NCBI GenBank assembly: GCA_947501845.1
Contig: CANMXP010000003.1
Coordinates: forward strand, 334,912-398,911
Origin: an uncultured Flavobacteriaceae bacterium
GTDB taxonomy: Bacteria; Bacteroidota; Bacteroidia; Flavobacteriales; Flavobacteriaceae
Reading direction: 5' to 3'
Length of the DNA: 64,000 bases
The position numbers and the translations under genes are program-made. The notes beneath the pieces were generated by a model. It made no database searches, had not been told where the DNA came from, and saw only the letters and a list, made by a program, of their open reading frames with translations. Positions 19,212 through 28,433 of this stretch are shown piece after piece. How positions within the stretch are numbered: the stretch's first letter is position 1; each line of letters begins with the position of its first letter.

Positions 19212-20615
19212 TTAATTAAATTCTCTAACTTTTATGCTTCTGTAGTGTACGGTATCTCCATGATCTTGAAGTAAGATATGTCCGCTAGCCCATTGTCCAA
19301 ATTTTGGCCATTTTTTATATTTACTATAAGCTACAAGTGCTCTAAACATTTGCGAAGACCTATCATATTCTATTACTTTTTCATTGTTTAACCAATGCTC
19401 TACATGTGCCCCTTTAACAACAATTCTTGCCTTGTTCCAAGCGCCTATACCTTTAAATTGTTTGCTTCTTCCTTTTGTAGATAGGTTTTCAGCTGTAATT
19501 AAATCGTAAAGAGAACCTATCGTCCTATTACCATTAACACCAGCTTTTGCATCAGGGTGATTTTTATCGTCTAAAACTTGAAATTCGCATCCTATGGCAG
19601 ATCCAGCCCCTTTATTAAGTTCAGCATCTACAAAATATTTAATACCACTATTAGCTCCTTTTGTGATTTTGAAATCTAGTTCTAATTCGAAACTACTAAA
19701 AACTTTTTCGGTAACAATGTCTCCAGGACCAGTTGATTCAGCACCATCAGTGGCTAAAATAGTTAACTCACCATTTTCAATGTTCCAACCAGATTGTGGG
19801 AAATGATCCAGCTTAACACCTCGCCACCCTTTAGATGTTTTTCCGTCCCAAAGCAAACGCCATCCATTATTTACTTCATTTTCTGTAAGCTTATTAATTA
19901 AATAACTCATCTCTTTTGCATCAGGGTCTAAAACCCAACGTTCTTTTTCTAAGTTATTTGTTTTAATTCTAATATTTCTCCATTTAATATGTTTACCAGC
20001 ATTCTTTTCATTATAAATACTGTGGACTTGTAATGCTATAAAACCTGATGATGTTAAATCATCAACTAAATTTGAGCATTGTATTCCGTTTATCCATGTT
20101 CTAATAGTAGAACCAATAGCTTCAACTCTGCACGTATTCCATACGCCATTTTTAAAAGCCTTACTGCCTTTTGGATTCAAAGATAGCGGGTATATCCAAC
20201 CTCTTCTTCCTTCGTCATATACACCACCACTAAAAGCGCGAGCTGATGGATCTAGTTCAAATTGATAACCATGAACTTTACCTTTTTTATAAGACTTAGA
20301 GCTGTTAGACCTAAATTGAACACCTGAATTGGTTGTGGGGTCTAAAAGAACTTCAAATTCTAGAATAAAATCACTGTAATTCTTTTCAGTACACAAAAAA
20401 CTATTTGGTGTTTTATATTTTGTAGTGCCAATAATTTCACCATTTACTACTTTATAAGAAGCAGTTCCATTTAATTGTTTCCAACCAGTTAAGTTCTTTC
20501 CGTTAAAAAGGGATATCCACCCGTCTTGTGATACTTGCGAATTGGCACTAATGCCTACAAGACTCATTAAAAGAAAACTAGAAAAAAAAAGTAGTTTTGA
20601 TTGTATTGGTTTCAT
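19212..20615 (-). CDS. Secreted protein with two DUF1080 (3-keto-glycoside hydrolase-like) domains
   Basis: The frame opens ten codons upstream, but ATG 20613-20615 gives a normal signal peptide (MKPIQSKLLFFSSFLLMSLV, cleaved near SANSQ), for 467 residues. Two DUF1080 modules lie in tandem: about 30-220 (WISLFNGKNLTGWKQ ... NSGVQFRSN) and about 245-465 (WRLLWDGKTSKGWRG ... NSGIKYFVD). The second ends with the typical GHILLQDHGDTVHYRSIKVRE. DUF1080 proteins are known to cleave or hydrate 3-keto-glycosides. Tandem fusion is less common than single-domain forms. It leads an operon with two Gfo/Idh/MocA genes. Confidence 0.88.
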   Translation of the reverse strand: MKPIQSKLLFFSSFLLMSLVGISANSQVSQDGWISLFNGKNLTGWKQLNGTASYKVVNGEIIGTTKYKTPNSFLCTEKNYSDFILEFEVLLDPTTNSGVQFRSNSSKSYKKGKVHGYQFELDPSARAFSGGVYDEGRRGWIYPLSLNPKGSKAFKNGVWNTCRVEAIGSTIRTWINGIQCSNLVDDLTSSGFIALQVHSIYNEKNAGKHIKWRNIRIKTNNLEKERWVLDPDAKEMSYLINKLTENEVNNGWRLLWDGKTSKGWRGVKLDHFPQSGWNIENGELTILATDGAESTGPGDIVTEKVFSSFELELDFKITKGANSGIKYFVDAELNKGAGSAIGCEFQVLDDKNHPDAKAGVNGNRTIGSLYDLITAENLSTKGRSKQFKGIGAWNKARIVVKGAHVEHWLNNEKVIEYDRSSQMFRALVAYSKYKKWPKFGQWASGHILLQDHGDTVHYRSIKVREFN

Positions 20616-20631
20616 GTGTTTTTTATTTTTC

Positions 20632-20675
20632 GTGTACGTACACAAAAATACAAATATTTATAATAAAAATACAAA
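20632..20675 (-). promoter_or_regulatory. Promoter and palindromic operator of the DUF1080/oxidoreductase operon
   Basis: On the minus strand TTTG (20672-20675), 21 bases, and TATTTTTG (20643-20650) form a Bacteroidota promoter. A perfect 12-base palindrome GTGTACGTACAC (20632-20643) overlaps the start site. The core GTACGTAC resembles operators of GntR-type regulators such as AraR. AAAAATACAAATATT occurs twice here (20644 and 20665). Confidence 0.55.
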
Positions 20676-20718
20676 TATTGAGCTATATTAGAGTTGTTGG
20701 CCAATAATTAAAAAAATT

Positions 20719-20745
20719 ACTAGCCGAAAACGATTTCGTCCTAGT
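20719..20745. promoter_or_regulatory. LacI-type operator candidate
   Basis: CGAAAACGATTTCG (20725-20738) is symmetric around a central CG at 12 of 14 positions, the form of LacI-family operators, and is flanked by ACTAG and CTAGT. It sits between the divergent DUF1080 operon and gapN. No LacI-family gene lies in the window. Confidence 0.5.
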
Positions 20746-20872
20746 TATTTTTTTCTCATGTTATTATTTTGCTAAGAATATCATATTTATTCTAATAAAC
20801 CTCTTTCTTTTAAAAGTTTATATTGATATTAAGAATATATTAGCTTTAGTCATAATTAATAAATCCAAGCAA

Positions 20873-22465
20873 ATGAGTACTACTTTTTTAGAAATTCCAG
20901 AAGCTTACAAAATAAAATCGCTATTGCATCAAAAAACCTACTTAGTTTCAGGAGAACTGAAACAATGGAAAGGTAATATGGCAGAAGTTTATTCAACTAT
21001 TTCCTCAACCAAAGATTATAAACCAACCTTATTAGGAACGATTCCTCAGCTTACAGAAAAGGAAGCTTTAGAGGCGTTAAATTCAGCATCAGAGGCATAT
21101 GATAAAGGACAGGGTTTGTGGCCAACCATGAAGGTGGTAGATAGGATTGCTTGCATGGAAAAGTTTGTAAAACAAATGAAAACCAATAGAGAGGCTATTG
21201 TAAAACTTTTGATGTGGGAAATAGGGAAAAATCTTCCAGACTCTGAAAAAGAGTTTGATAGAACCATCGATTATATATATGATACAATTGAAGCTTATAA
21301 ACAAATAGATAGAGACTCAGCGAAATTTGAAAAGAATGAAGGGGTGTATGCACACATACGTAGAGGGCCACTAGGTGTTGTTTTGTGTTTAGGACCTTAT
21401 AATTATCCGTTAAATGAAACATTTACATTGCTCATTCCTGCGTTAATTATGGGTAATCCTGTAATTTTTAAACCAGCGAAACTAGGTGTATTATTAATTT
21501 CACCGTTATTGGAAGCTTTTCAAAACAGTTTCCCAAAGGGTGTAGTAAATGTTATTTATGGTCGTGGTCGGGTATTGGCAACACCTATCATGCAATCGGG
21601 CAAGATTGACGTATTAGCATTAATTGGTAATAGTAAATCTGCAAACGCTATTCAAAACAATCATCCAAAAAAGAATAGATTACGTTTGGTATTAGGCTTA
21701 GAAGCCAAAAACCCCGCAATTGTTTTACCTGATGCCGACTTAGATTTAGCCGTAAACGAATGTATTGCAGGTACATTGTCTTTTAATGGGCAACGTTGTA
21801 CAGCTTTAAAAGTATTATATGTGCATGAATCTGTTGTAGATGATTTTAATAAACGATATGCAGCTAAAGTAGACGCGCTTAAGTTTGGGAACCCATGGGA
21901 TTCTGATGTTAAATTAACACCACTTCCAGAAGTGAATAAACCCCCATATATTAAAGAGTTAATAGATGATGCGCTTGAAAAAGGAGCAAAAATATTAAAT
22001 GATAAAGGCGGGAAAATTAGTAAGAATTTTATATTTCCAGCGGTCTTATATCCTGTTGATAAAAACATGCGAATATTTAATGAGGAACAATTTGGCCCAT
22101 TAATACCTATTGTTCCATTTACAGATATTGAAGAGCCATTAGACGATATGGCCGCCTCTAATTATGGACAACAGGTAAGTTTGTTTGGTAAAGATATCAA
22201 TACATTATCACCATTAATAGATACATTGGTAAACTTGGTATGTCGCGTTAATTTAAATAGCTCTTGTCAAAGAGGACCAGATGTTTATCCATTTACAGGA
22301 AGAAAAGATTCTGCATTTAGTACTTTGAGTGTACATGACGCACTACGCTCTTTTTCAATAAGAACTTTTGTAGCATCAAAAGATAACGATTATAATAATG
22401 CCATTTTAAAAGAGTTGTTAGAGAAAAAAACATCCAATTTTATAAGCACCGATTATATTTTATAA
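20873..22465 (+). CDS. gapN: NADP-dependent glyceraldehyde-3-phosphate dehydrogenase (GapN type)
   Basis: This aldehyde dehydrogenase family enzyme probably oxidises glyceraldehyde-3-phosphate to 3-phosphoglycerate without phosphate, yielding NADPH (EC 1.2.1.9). At 530 residues it is slightly longer than usual. Visible elements are the fold core [20 protein letters not shown] near 165, the general base Glu in [18 protein letters not shown] near 280, and the nucleophile Cys in [16 protein letters not shown] near 310. It lies divergent from the DUF1080 operon across a 227-base region with operator-like palindromes, and 46 bases before the azurin gene. Substrate specificity within the family is inferred. 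Confidence 0.8.
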   Translation: MSTTFLEIPEAYKIKSLLHQKTYLVSGELKQWKGNMAEVYSTISSTKDYKPTLLGTIPQLTEKEALEALNSASEAYDKGQGLWPTMKVVDRIACMEKFVKQMKTNREAIVKLLMWEIGKNLPDSEKEFDRTIDYIYDTIEAYKQIDRDSAKFEKNEGVYAHIRRGPLGVVLCLGPYNYPLNETFTLLIPALIMGNPVIFKPAKLGVLLISPLLEAFQNSFPKGVVNVIYGRGRVLATPIMQSGKIDVLALIGNSKSANAIQNNHPKKNRLRLVLGLEAKNPAIVLPDADLDLAVNECIAGTLSFNGQRCTALKVLYVHESVVDDFNKRYAAKVDALKFGNPWDSDVKLTPLPEVNKPPYIKELIDDALEKGAKILNDKGGKISKNFIFPAVLYPVDKNMRIFNEEQFGPLIPIVPFTDIEEPLDDMAASNYGQQVSLFGKDINTLSPLIDTLVNLVCRVNLNSSCQRGPDVYPFTGRKDSAFSTLSVHDALRSFSIRTFVASKDNDYNNAILKELLEKKTSNFISTDYIL

Positions 22466-22511
22466 ACGGCATTTTATTATTTTTATGGCTCACAAAACAA
22501 CATTTTTAGGT

Positions 22512-23021
22512 ATGAAGACATTTAAGTATTTGGTATTATCCTTTTTTTTAGTTTTACTAGTAGCCTGTGGTGGTAAGGAAGAAAAAAAGAAGGAAGGTTT
22601 TAGTTATGAAAAAAAGGAGGAAACTTCTAAGAGTACAGAGGCAAAAAACTCTAATGAAATTGTTATTTCTGGTGATGATTTAATGAAGTTTGATAAAACC
22701 GAAATTAAAGTAAAAGCAGGACAAAAAGTAAAAGTAACATTAAGACATAAAGGGAAATTAGATGTTAATGTTATGGGACATAATTTTGTGCTTCTTAAAC
22801 AAGGTGTTGATGTAGCTGGGTTTGCAGCTAAGGCGGCTGTGGCTAAAGAGAATGAATACATACCAGAAAAGACAGAAGACGTTATAGCTTATACATCTTT
22901 AATTGGAGGTGGGCAAACGACATCTGTAGAGTTTGAAGCCCCTGCTGTTGGAACATACGATTTCTTATGTAGCTTTCCAGGACATTATGGTATGATGAAA
23001 GGGAAGTTTATAGTAGAATAA
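22512..23021 (+). CDS. Azurin-like type 1 copper lipoprotein
   Basis: The start at ATG 22512 is preferred over 22485 because it gives a lipoprotein signal (MKTFKYLVLSFFLVLLVACGG, lipobox LVAC). A charged linker of about 30 residues leads to a cupredoxin domain of 128 residues. Copper ligands are visible: His in VMGHNFVLLK, then Cys, His and Met in FLCSFPGHYGMMKG. Azurins carry single electrons in the periplasm; here the protein would be membrane-anchored. It follows gapN and lies near periplasmic flavin dehydrogenases, so it could accept electrons from them, but nothing in the sequence proves it. Confidence 0.9.
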   Translation: MKTFKYLVLSFFLVLLVACGGKEEKKKEGFSYEKKEETSKSTEAKNSNEIVISGDDLMKFDKTEIKVKAGQKVKVTLRHKGKLDVNVMGHNFVLLKQGVDVAGFAAKAAVAKENEYIPEKTEDVIAYTSLIGGGQTTSVEFEAPAVGTYDFLCSFPGHYGMMKGKFIVE

Positions 23022-23032
23022 TATTATATAAA

Positions 23033-23108
23033 TAAAAAGCAGATTGCAATTTGCTTAATTTTATTATAACGATCCTGTATGTGTAATATCGCATGCAGGA
23101 TTGTTTTA
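23033..23108 (+). terminator. Terminator hairpins after azurin
   Basis: A small hairpin with arms AAGCA (23036) and TGCTT lies just after the stop codon. A second one pairs ATCCTGTATG with CATGCAGGAT (about 23071-23080 and 23092-23101), followed by TTGTTTTA. The second is the likely terminator. Confidence 0.5.
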
Positions 23109-23166
23109 TAATAAACCCGACTTAACCTATAAACTAATATCCGCAAATTACCTCCAAATTAACTAT

Positions 23167-23709
23167 ATGAAAAATATAAATTTCATTATTGTACTCTTTG
23201 TTATTCCTTTAATTGGGGCATCCCAAGGCTCAGATGAATTAATTCTAAAAATTAGAGCAGAATTCCAGCGTATCAACTCAAGTAAATACTTAGAAAAAAT
23301 TGAATTGTTCAATGATGATTTCATGGACTATAGAACCGACGGAGGAGGGCAGCTCACAGGTTTTTTTGAAAAAGAGCAATTAGTAAAAATTACAGAATGG
23401 ATAGGTCTTTCTCAGGGTACTTTAATAACCGATTATTACTTAAAGGATGGACATTTATTTTTTGCCTATGAACAAGAATATAAATTTAAAAATGTTGTTG
23501 ATGAATCTGGCGAATGGATTGGTTTTAATACATCGGAAGAGGAAATTATATTTGAAGGGAGATACTATTTTAATAATCACGTACTCACTAAGAAGCTAAT
23601 TAAAGGAGAGCAAATGTTCAAACAAAGTTTTGATCAGGCTGAGTTTTTAGAACATGCTAATTTAATTTATCAAGTATTACTGAAAAGAAAGTTGCCCAAG
23701 AAAGAATAA
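23167..23709 (+). CDS. Secreted protein of unknown function
   Basis: I do not recognise this protein. ATG 23167 is chosen over the frame start at 23101 because it gives a signal peptide (MKNINFIIVLFVIPLIGASQ), for 180 residues. The mature part is mixed alpha/beta, rich in aromatic and acidic residues (LKDGHLFFAYEQEYKF), with no cysteine and no known motif. It lies between azurin and a convergent TIM-barrel gene 18 bases away, so it is probably a single-gene unit. Confidence 0.6.
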   Translation: MKNINFIIVLFVIPLIGASQGSDELILKIRAEFQRINSSKYLEKIELFNDDFMDYRTDGGGQLTGFFEKEQLVKITEWIGLSQGTLITDYYLKDGHLFFAYEQEYKFKNVVDESGEWIGFNTSEEEIIFEGRYYFNNHVLTKKLIKGEQMFKQSFDQAEFLEHANLIYQVLLKRKLPKKE

Positions 23710-23727
23710 AAATAATTGTGTGTCTAT

Positions 23728-24645
23728 TTAGAAGCTGGAACTTTCTAAATAAGCATTTATAATCTTTTTTTCACCTTCTTTCCCATCTAAAGAATTTCCG
23801 TGCTCCATGCCCAAAATGCCATTGTATCCTTTAGAGTGAATATGTTTAAACACATTTTTGTAATTTATTTCTCCTGTTGTTGGTTCTTTGCGTCCTGGGT
23901 TATCACCAATTTGAAAATAAGCAATTTCATCCCAACAAGCATCAATATTTGGTATTAGGTTGCCCTCTTGTATCTGTTGATGATAAATGTCGAATAATAT
24001 TTTACAGGATGGCGAGTTGACCGCTTTACAAATTTGAAAAGCCTGAGGCGACTCTGATAAAAATAACCCAGGATGGTCCCGAAAATTTAGAGGCTCTAAT
24101 ACCATGCTTATTTGATGGGGTTCTAGAATGCCTGAGGCTTGCTTTAGAGTTTCTATAACATGCTCGGTTTGGTAATCCATATGTTGCTTTAAATCTACAT
24201 GGCCAGGTACCACGGTTATCCATTTGGCATTCACACGTTTTGCAACTTCAACCGATTGTTTTATCTCATTTAAGAATTCATGACGTTTATCAATAGCTCC
24301 ACTTGCTAAATTAGGCGCTTTCCAGTAAATTTTATGAGCAACAAATACCCCCATGGTTATATTTCTATCAACCATGGTTTTAGCCATTTTTTTTTGAATT
24401 TCAACAGGACGATTTTTCATGTTGTTGTCCTCAAAAGCAGTAAAACCTTGATCTGCCATAAAGTTTAATTGATCAATAGGGTTATTGCCAGCATGATGTT
24501 TAAACATGCCTATATGTGGTGCAAAATTTAATTTGAAAGTATTTTTATTAGAGTTTAATGCATTCATGGCATTTATACTCGAAAGCCCCATACCTATTAA
24601 TGAAGCAGCAGCCGTACCTTTTTTTATAAATGATCTTCTTTTCAT
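23728..24645 (-). CDS. TIM-barrel sugar isomerase-like protein (hydroxypyruvate isomerase family), Tat-exported
   Basis: The start at ATG 24643-24645 gives a Tat signal (MKRRSFIKKGTAAASLIGMG); the frame opens seven codons earlier. The 305-residue protein belongs to the AP-endonuclease-2 TIM-barrel group. Likely metal-site motifs are VLEPLNFRDHPGLFLSE (Glu near 180), LFDIYHQQIQEGNLI (Asp/His near 215) and a C-terminal Glu in GILGMEHGNSLDG. Relatives include hydroxypyruvate isomerases, sugar epimerases and hydratases acting on 2,3-unsaturated sugars. It is the last gene of the GMC/DUF1080 operon; an exported form fits periplasmic keto-sugar chemistry. Confidence 0.82.
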   Translation of the reverse strand: MKRRSFIKKGTAAASLIGMGLSSINAMNALNSNKNTFKLNFAPHIGMFKHHAGNNPIDQLNFMADQGFTAFEDNNMKNRPVEIQKKMAKTMVDRNITMGVFVAHKIYWKAPNLASGAIDKRHEFLNEIKQSVEVAKRVNAKWITVVPGHVDLKQHMDYQTEHVIETLKQASGILEPHQISMVLEPLNFRDHPGLFLSESPQAFQICKAVNSPSCKILFDIYHQQIQEGNLIPNIDACWDEIAYFQIGDNPGRKEPTTGEINYKNVFKHIHSKGYNGILGMEHGNSLDGKEGEKKIINAYLESSSF

Positions 24646-24676
24646 CTTAATAGATTGTTCATCCAATGTGCCACTG

Positions 24677-25486
24677 TTATTCTAACTCTAAAATTTCAAT
24701 GGTTTTAAATTCTATAGGATGACTTTCACTTTGTAAAGAAATGTATCCCTTTTTTAGGGGTATACCTTCTTTACTTTTCCAAAATTCTTCATTAAAATCA
24801 ACCGATCCACCTATCTGTGGTTTTGTATAAGTGAATACAACCTCGTCGTTAATTATATGCTTAATAATGGAGTCGTTTCTAACCTCAATTTCAAGTTTAA
24901 CCCATTGGTCTCCATGATATGTTTTTGAAGATGATTGAAAACAGTGATCGGTTGCAATTTTATTATCTATAACAACATGCGTACCAGGAGTGCATAAATT
25001 AGCGGTAGGACGCTCTCCAGTTCCTAACCCTCCTAAAAGCTGTACTTCAATTGATACAGGGAAATTTTGGTCTAACCCAATATTTTTAGGGTCTTCGCAA
25101 TGTATCATCACGCCACTATTTGCGGTTGCCCACGATTCACCATCGCTTAATTGTTTCCCTGTGAAGCGATATTGCAGTCGTAATTTATAATTAGAAAACG
25201 CCTTGTTGTAGTAAATGTGGCCAAATGTGGAATTAAATGTATCGTTATAAGCATCATAATTGACTTTAAGGCAATTATCCTCTACGATAAAAGTATTTTT
25301 GTAATTATCGCCAGCTGGATGACCTTTGATTTTAACAGTCCAATCATTTAAATCTTTACCATTAAATAAAGAAACCCATTTCTCTGTTTCTTTACTTGTT
25401 TCAACCTTTTTTGTTTCAGGTTTTTCTTTGCAACTTATTGTGAGTATGGCCAATATGCTGCAAAACAATTGTAAATAATACCTCAT
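24677..25486 (-). CDS. DUF1080 lipoprotein (3-keto-glycoside hydrolase-like)
   Basis: The 269-residue protein has a lipoprotein signal (FCSILAILTISCKEK, lipobox near Cys19), a Lys/Glu linker, and one DUF1080 jelly-roll domain from about 37 (KWVSLFNGKDLNDWTVKI) to the end (ISLQSESHPIEFKTIEILEL). The conserved inner strand NSGVMIHCEDP is near 122. DUF1080 proteins act on glycosides oxidised at C3. It lies 13 bases after a GMC small subunit and 31 bases before the TIM-barrel gene, placing it in the same periplasmic pathway as the flavin dehydrogenases. Confidence 0.87.
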   Translation of the reverse strand: MRYYLQLFCSILAILTISCKEKPETKKVETSKETEKWVSLFNGKDLNDWTVKIKGHPAGDNYKNTFIVEDNCLKVNYDAYNDTFNSTFGHIYYNKAFSNYKLRLQYRFTGKQLSDGESWATANSGVMIHCEDPKNIGLDQNFPVSIEVQLLGGLGTGERPTANLCTPGTHVVIDNKIATDHCFQSSSKTYHGDQWVKLEIEVRNDSIIKHIINDEVVFTYTKPQIGGSVDFNEEFWKSKEGIPLKKGYISLQSESHPIEFKTIEILELE

Positions 25487-25499
25487 GTTTTATATAGTT

Positions 25500-26105
25500 T
25501 TATAAAGACCATGCTTTACCGTTAGTTAATTCTTCTACCGGAGCGCACCCTATTTGAGTGCCAGGAATAGGGTCGTATGCTAAGACATGTTCTCCAATTT
25601 GTTCGCTGTTTTTATAAGCCCAGACAGCCATGTTTCTTAATCCTGAAAGCGCATTGTAAATAATAACATCTATATTGTTTTTATCGCTTTCATTTTCATA
25701 AATAGCTCTTTGCTCTTTCGAAGCCTTTAAATACTTAACTAGCAAAGTATCGTAATCTTTATGTTCCAATTTAGAAACGCCTTCTTCAGGAATATTAAGA
25801 GCTTCTATTATGGCGTTGATTCCTTTTTTGAATTTATGCTGTTTTTTCTCATTATAAACTTTATAAGCATATAAATCTATAAATTCAGGAACATTTACAT
25901 CAAGAGCTCCAGGAGTTGCTTCTGTTTTTGGAAGTATAATGTCTATTAAGTTTTTTACAATAATACCCTGATCTATGGATAGGAATATAGGCGTCCATAA
26001 TTTCACTTCTGTTTTACAGCTTTGAAGTAAACTCATAACACTGGGAGTTGCTATGGTATAACCTAGTGTTAGTCCTAACCCTTTTAGTACATCTCTTCTA
26101 TTCAT
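25500..26105 (-). CDS. Gluconate 2-dehydrogenase subunit 3 family protein (copy B)
   Basis: This is the small subunit of a flavin dehydrogenase, 201 residues. It has a Tat-type twin Arg (MNRRDVLKGLGLTLGYTIAT) and a possible lipobox ending in SLLQSC. The C-terminus AYDPIPGTQIGCAPVEELTNG is almost the same as in copy A. The partner GMC protein has no signal of its own, so this subunit probably carries it across the membrane, as described for FAD-dependent glucose dehydrogenases. It starts six bases after the GMC gene. Confidence 0.88.
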   Translation of the reverse strand: MNRRDVLKGLGLTLGYTIATPSVMSLLQSCKTEVKLWTPIFLSIDQGIIVKNLIDIILPKTEATPGALDVNVPEFIDLYAYKVYNEKKQHKFKKGINAIIEALNIPEEGVSKLEHKDYDTLLVKYLKASKEQRAIYENESDKNNIDVIIYNALSGLRNMAVWAYKNSEQIGEHVLAYDPIPGTQIGCAPVEELTNGKAWSL

Positions 26106-26111
26106 TTTTTA

Positions 26112-27794
26112 CTAGCTTTTAAATTGTTTTGCTGCATGATTAGCAGCTCTGGCTGTTAAAGCCATATAGGTAAGCGATGGATTTTGACACCCAGATGAGG
26201 TCATGCAAGCGCCATCGGTTACATATACATTAGGTACTGTGTGTATTTGATTGTACTTGTTTAAGATAGACGTTTTGGGGTCTCTACCCATTCGGGCTGT
26301 TCCCATTTCGTGAATTCCAATTCCAGGCGCTGCTAAATGGTTTCGTGTGGTTATATCTTTAAAACCAGCCTTTTCTAACATGTTTACAGCTTGCTGAATC
26401 ATGTCTTCCCGCATTTTAAGTTCATTTTCTTTCCATTCAGCATCAAATGTAATAGTAGGTAAGCCCCACTCATCCAGCTTTTCGTAATCAAGGGTCATTT
26501 TATTGTCATGATATGGCAAGCATTCGCCAAAACCACCAAGCCCCATACGCCATGCGCCAGGTTCTAGCATTTTTTCTTTGAATTCTGCTCCGTACGCTAA
26601 CTCTGCAACATGTTCGGAAATACCACTTCTACCTGCTCCACCTTGATAACCATAACCTCTTAAGAATTCTTTTTTATGAGTTTTACTATCTCCTAAATTC
26701 CTAAATCTTGGAATATAAATACCATTTGGTCGCCTTCCTTTATAATATTTATCATTGAACCCATTAAATATTCCAGAAGCACCAGCACCTAAATGATGAT
26801 CCATAATGTTATGCCCCAATTCTCCTGAATCATTACCTAGCCCATTTGGGAATCTATCTGATTTAGATTGCAATAATATAGATGTTGATGCCATAGATGA
26901 AGCACAGCAAAAAATAATACTTGCATTGAAAATAAATGTTTCTTTGGTTTCGGTATCTATAACTTTTACACCAGTAGCCTTTTTTAAAGACTCGTCGTAT
27001 ATAATTTCATGAACAATAGAATTAGGTCTAAGTGTCATGTTCCCGGTGAGTTCTGCAGCAGGTAATGTAGAGGAGTTACTACTAAAATAAGCGCCAAAAG
27101 GGCAGCCTCTCATGCATCTAGCTCTAAATTGGCATTTGCTTCTTCCATTGTAATTTTTGGTTCCTGTAATATTTGCAGATCTTCCGATAGTAAGTAATCG
27201 ATCATCGAAATTTTCTGAAAGGCTATTTTTTAAATGTTTTTCTACGCAATTAAGTTCCATTGGAGGTGTGAAAATACCATCAGGAAGTTGTGGGAGGCCT
27301 AGTTTTTCTCCGTTTACACCAATATACGATTCTACATAATCATACCAAGGAGAAATGTCCTTATAACGAATAGGCCAATCAACACCATGTCCATCTTTTT
27401 TATTGGCTTCAAAATCTAAGTCGCTTAGGCGATAACTTTGCCTACCCCATGTAATGGAGCGACCGCCAACATGGTAGCCACGCATCCAATCGAAGCGTTT
27501 TGTTTCATTATAAGGGTGCTTTAAATCATTAACAAACCAATGTTTGGTTGCTGCTTTTGTTGTATAGCGCGTTCTGCTTTGTTTTAATTGTTGCGCCTTG
27601 TCTTTAACGGACACACTGCCTTTTAATTCGAAATCCCAGGGATCCATATGCATGGTTGGGTAATCTTCAATGTGCTTAACCATGGGCCCCCTCTCTAAAA
27701 CCAATGTTTTTAATCCGTTTTCACAAAGTTCTTTGGCGGCCCATCCGCCCGAAATACCAGTACCAATTACAATGGCGTCATAAGAATCTCTCAT
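26112..27794 (-). CDS. GMC family FAD-dependent oxidoreductase (copy B)
   Basis: The protein has 560 residues without a signal peptide. The N-terminal FAD motif is AIVIGTGISGGWAAKELCENG, broken here by the residue limit only in spirit: the key residues are G-T-G-I-S-G-G at 11-17. A Cys-rich stretch (CQFRARCMRGCPFGAYFSSN near 222) is typical of the sugar dehydrogenase branch that carries a cluster near the flavin. The active-site HEMGTARMG lies near 499, and the FAD-binding C-terminus NVYVTDGACMTSSGCQNPSL follows. It probably oxidises a sugar or glycoside at C3 with the adjacent small subunit. No cytochrome c subunit is in the window. Confidence 0.9.
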   Translation of the reverse strand: MRDSYDAIVIGTGISGGWAAKELCENGLKTLVLERGPMVKHIEDYPTMHMDPWDFELKGSVSVKDKAQQLKQSRTRYTTKAATKHWFVNDLKHPYNETKRFDWMRGYHVGGRSITWGRQSYRLSDLDFEANKKDGHGVDWPIRYKDISPWYDYVESYIGVNGEKLGLPQLPDGIFTPPMELNCVEKHLKNSLSENFDDRLLTIGRSANITGTKNYNGRSKCQFRARCMRGCPFGAYFSSNSSTLPAAELTGNMTLRPNSIVHEIIYDESLKKATGVKVIDTETKETFIFNASIIFCCASSMASTSILLQSKSDRFPNGLGNDSGELGHNIMDHHLGAGASGIFNGFNDKYYKGRRPNGIYIPRFRNLGDSKTHKKEFLRGYGYQGGAGRSGISEHVAELAYGAEFKEKMLEPGAWRMGLGGFGECLPYHDNKMTLDYEKLDEWGLPTITFDAEWKENELKMREDMIQQAVNMLEKAGFKDITTRNHLAAPGIGIHEMGTARMGRDPKTSILNKYNQIHTVPNVYVTDGACMTSSGCQNPSLTYMALTARAANHAAKQFKS

Positions 27795-27811
27795 TTATTA
27801 TGTTTAAAAGT

Positions 27812-28429
27812 TTATAAAGACCAGGCACGACCTCCCGTAGCTTCATTGACAGAAATACATGCTTGGTAACTACCAGGAATAGGGTCGTATGCTAAGACAT
27901 TTTCGCCTACCTCTTCAGAAGTAAAATAACCGAACAATGTATAATATTTGACTGATAACAAAAACTTGTATAAAGCATAGTTTTCTATTTTATCTTCTTT
28001 GATTTTTTCTAAAGGCAATCTCTGCTCTTTCAATATATACTCTGAGTCTTCTTTTGAAATATTAAAATAGGACGATAATGATTTTTCAAAATCTTCTTTT
28101 TTTCCTTCTAAAATAGGGATATTAAATTTTTTGGTAAAAATAGCAGCTCCTTTTTTAAAGAGTTCTTGATTCTCTTTTTTCTCTATGTCATGATACATTA
28201 AATCCAAAAATTGAGGAATATTAACATCTAAAGCTCCAGGGGTGTCTGTTGTTGGCAAAATAACATCTGCTAAATGCGTTACCATATGTTTTTCTTCAGA
28301 GGATAAAAATATAGGCTTCCATGTTTCAGCTTCAGCAGTACAAGAAGCAAGCATATTAAATATGGTTGGAGCAGCTACTGTATAGCCTAAACTCATGGTT
28401 AAGTTTTTTAAAGCGGATCTTCTATTCAT
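27812..28429 (-). CDS. Gluconate 2-dehydrogenase subunit 3 family protein (copy A)
   Basis: ATG 28427-28429 is preferred to the frame start at 28471, which would overlap the GMC gene. It gives 205 residues with a Tat-type start (MNRRSALKNLTMSLGYTVAA) and a possible lipobox (FNMLASC). The body holds DVILPTTDTPGALDVNIPQF and ends AYDPIPGSYQACISVNEATG, parallel to copy B. It is the export and small subunit of the GMC enzyme encoded four bases upstream. Confidence 0.88.
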   Translation of the reverse strand: MNRRSALKNLTMSLGYTVAAPTIFNMLASCTAEAETWKPIFLSSEEKHMVTHLADVILPTTDTPGALDVNIPQFLDLMYHDIEKKENQELFKKGAAIFTKKFNIPILEGKKEDFEKSLSSYFNISKEDSEYILKEQRLPLEKIKEDKIENYALYKFLLSVKYYTLFGYFTSEEVGENVLAYDPIPGSYQACISVNEATGGRAWSL

Positions 28430-28433
28430 AACC

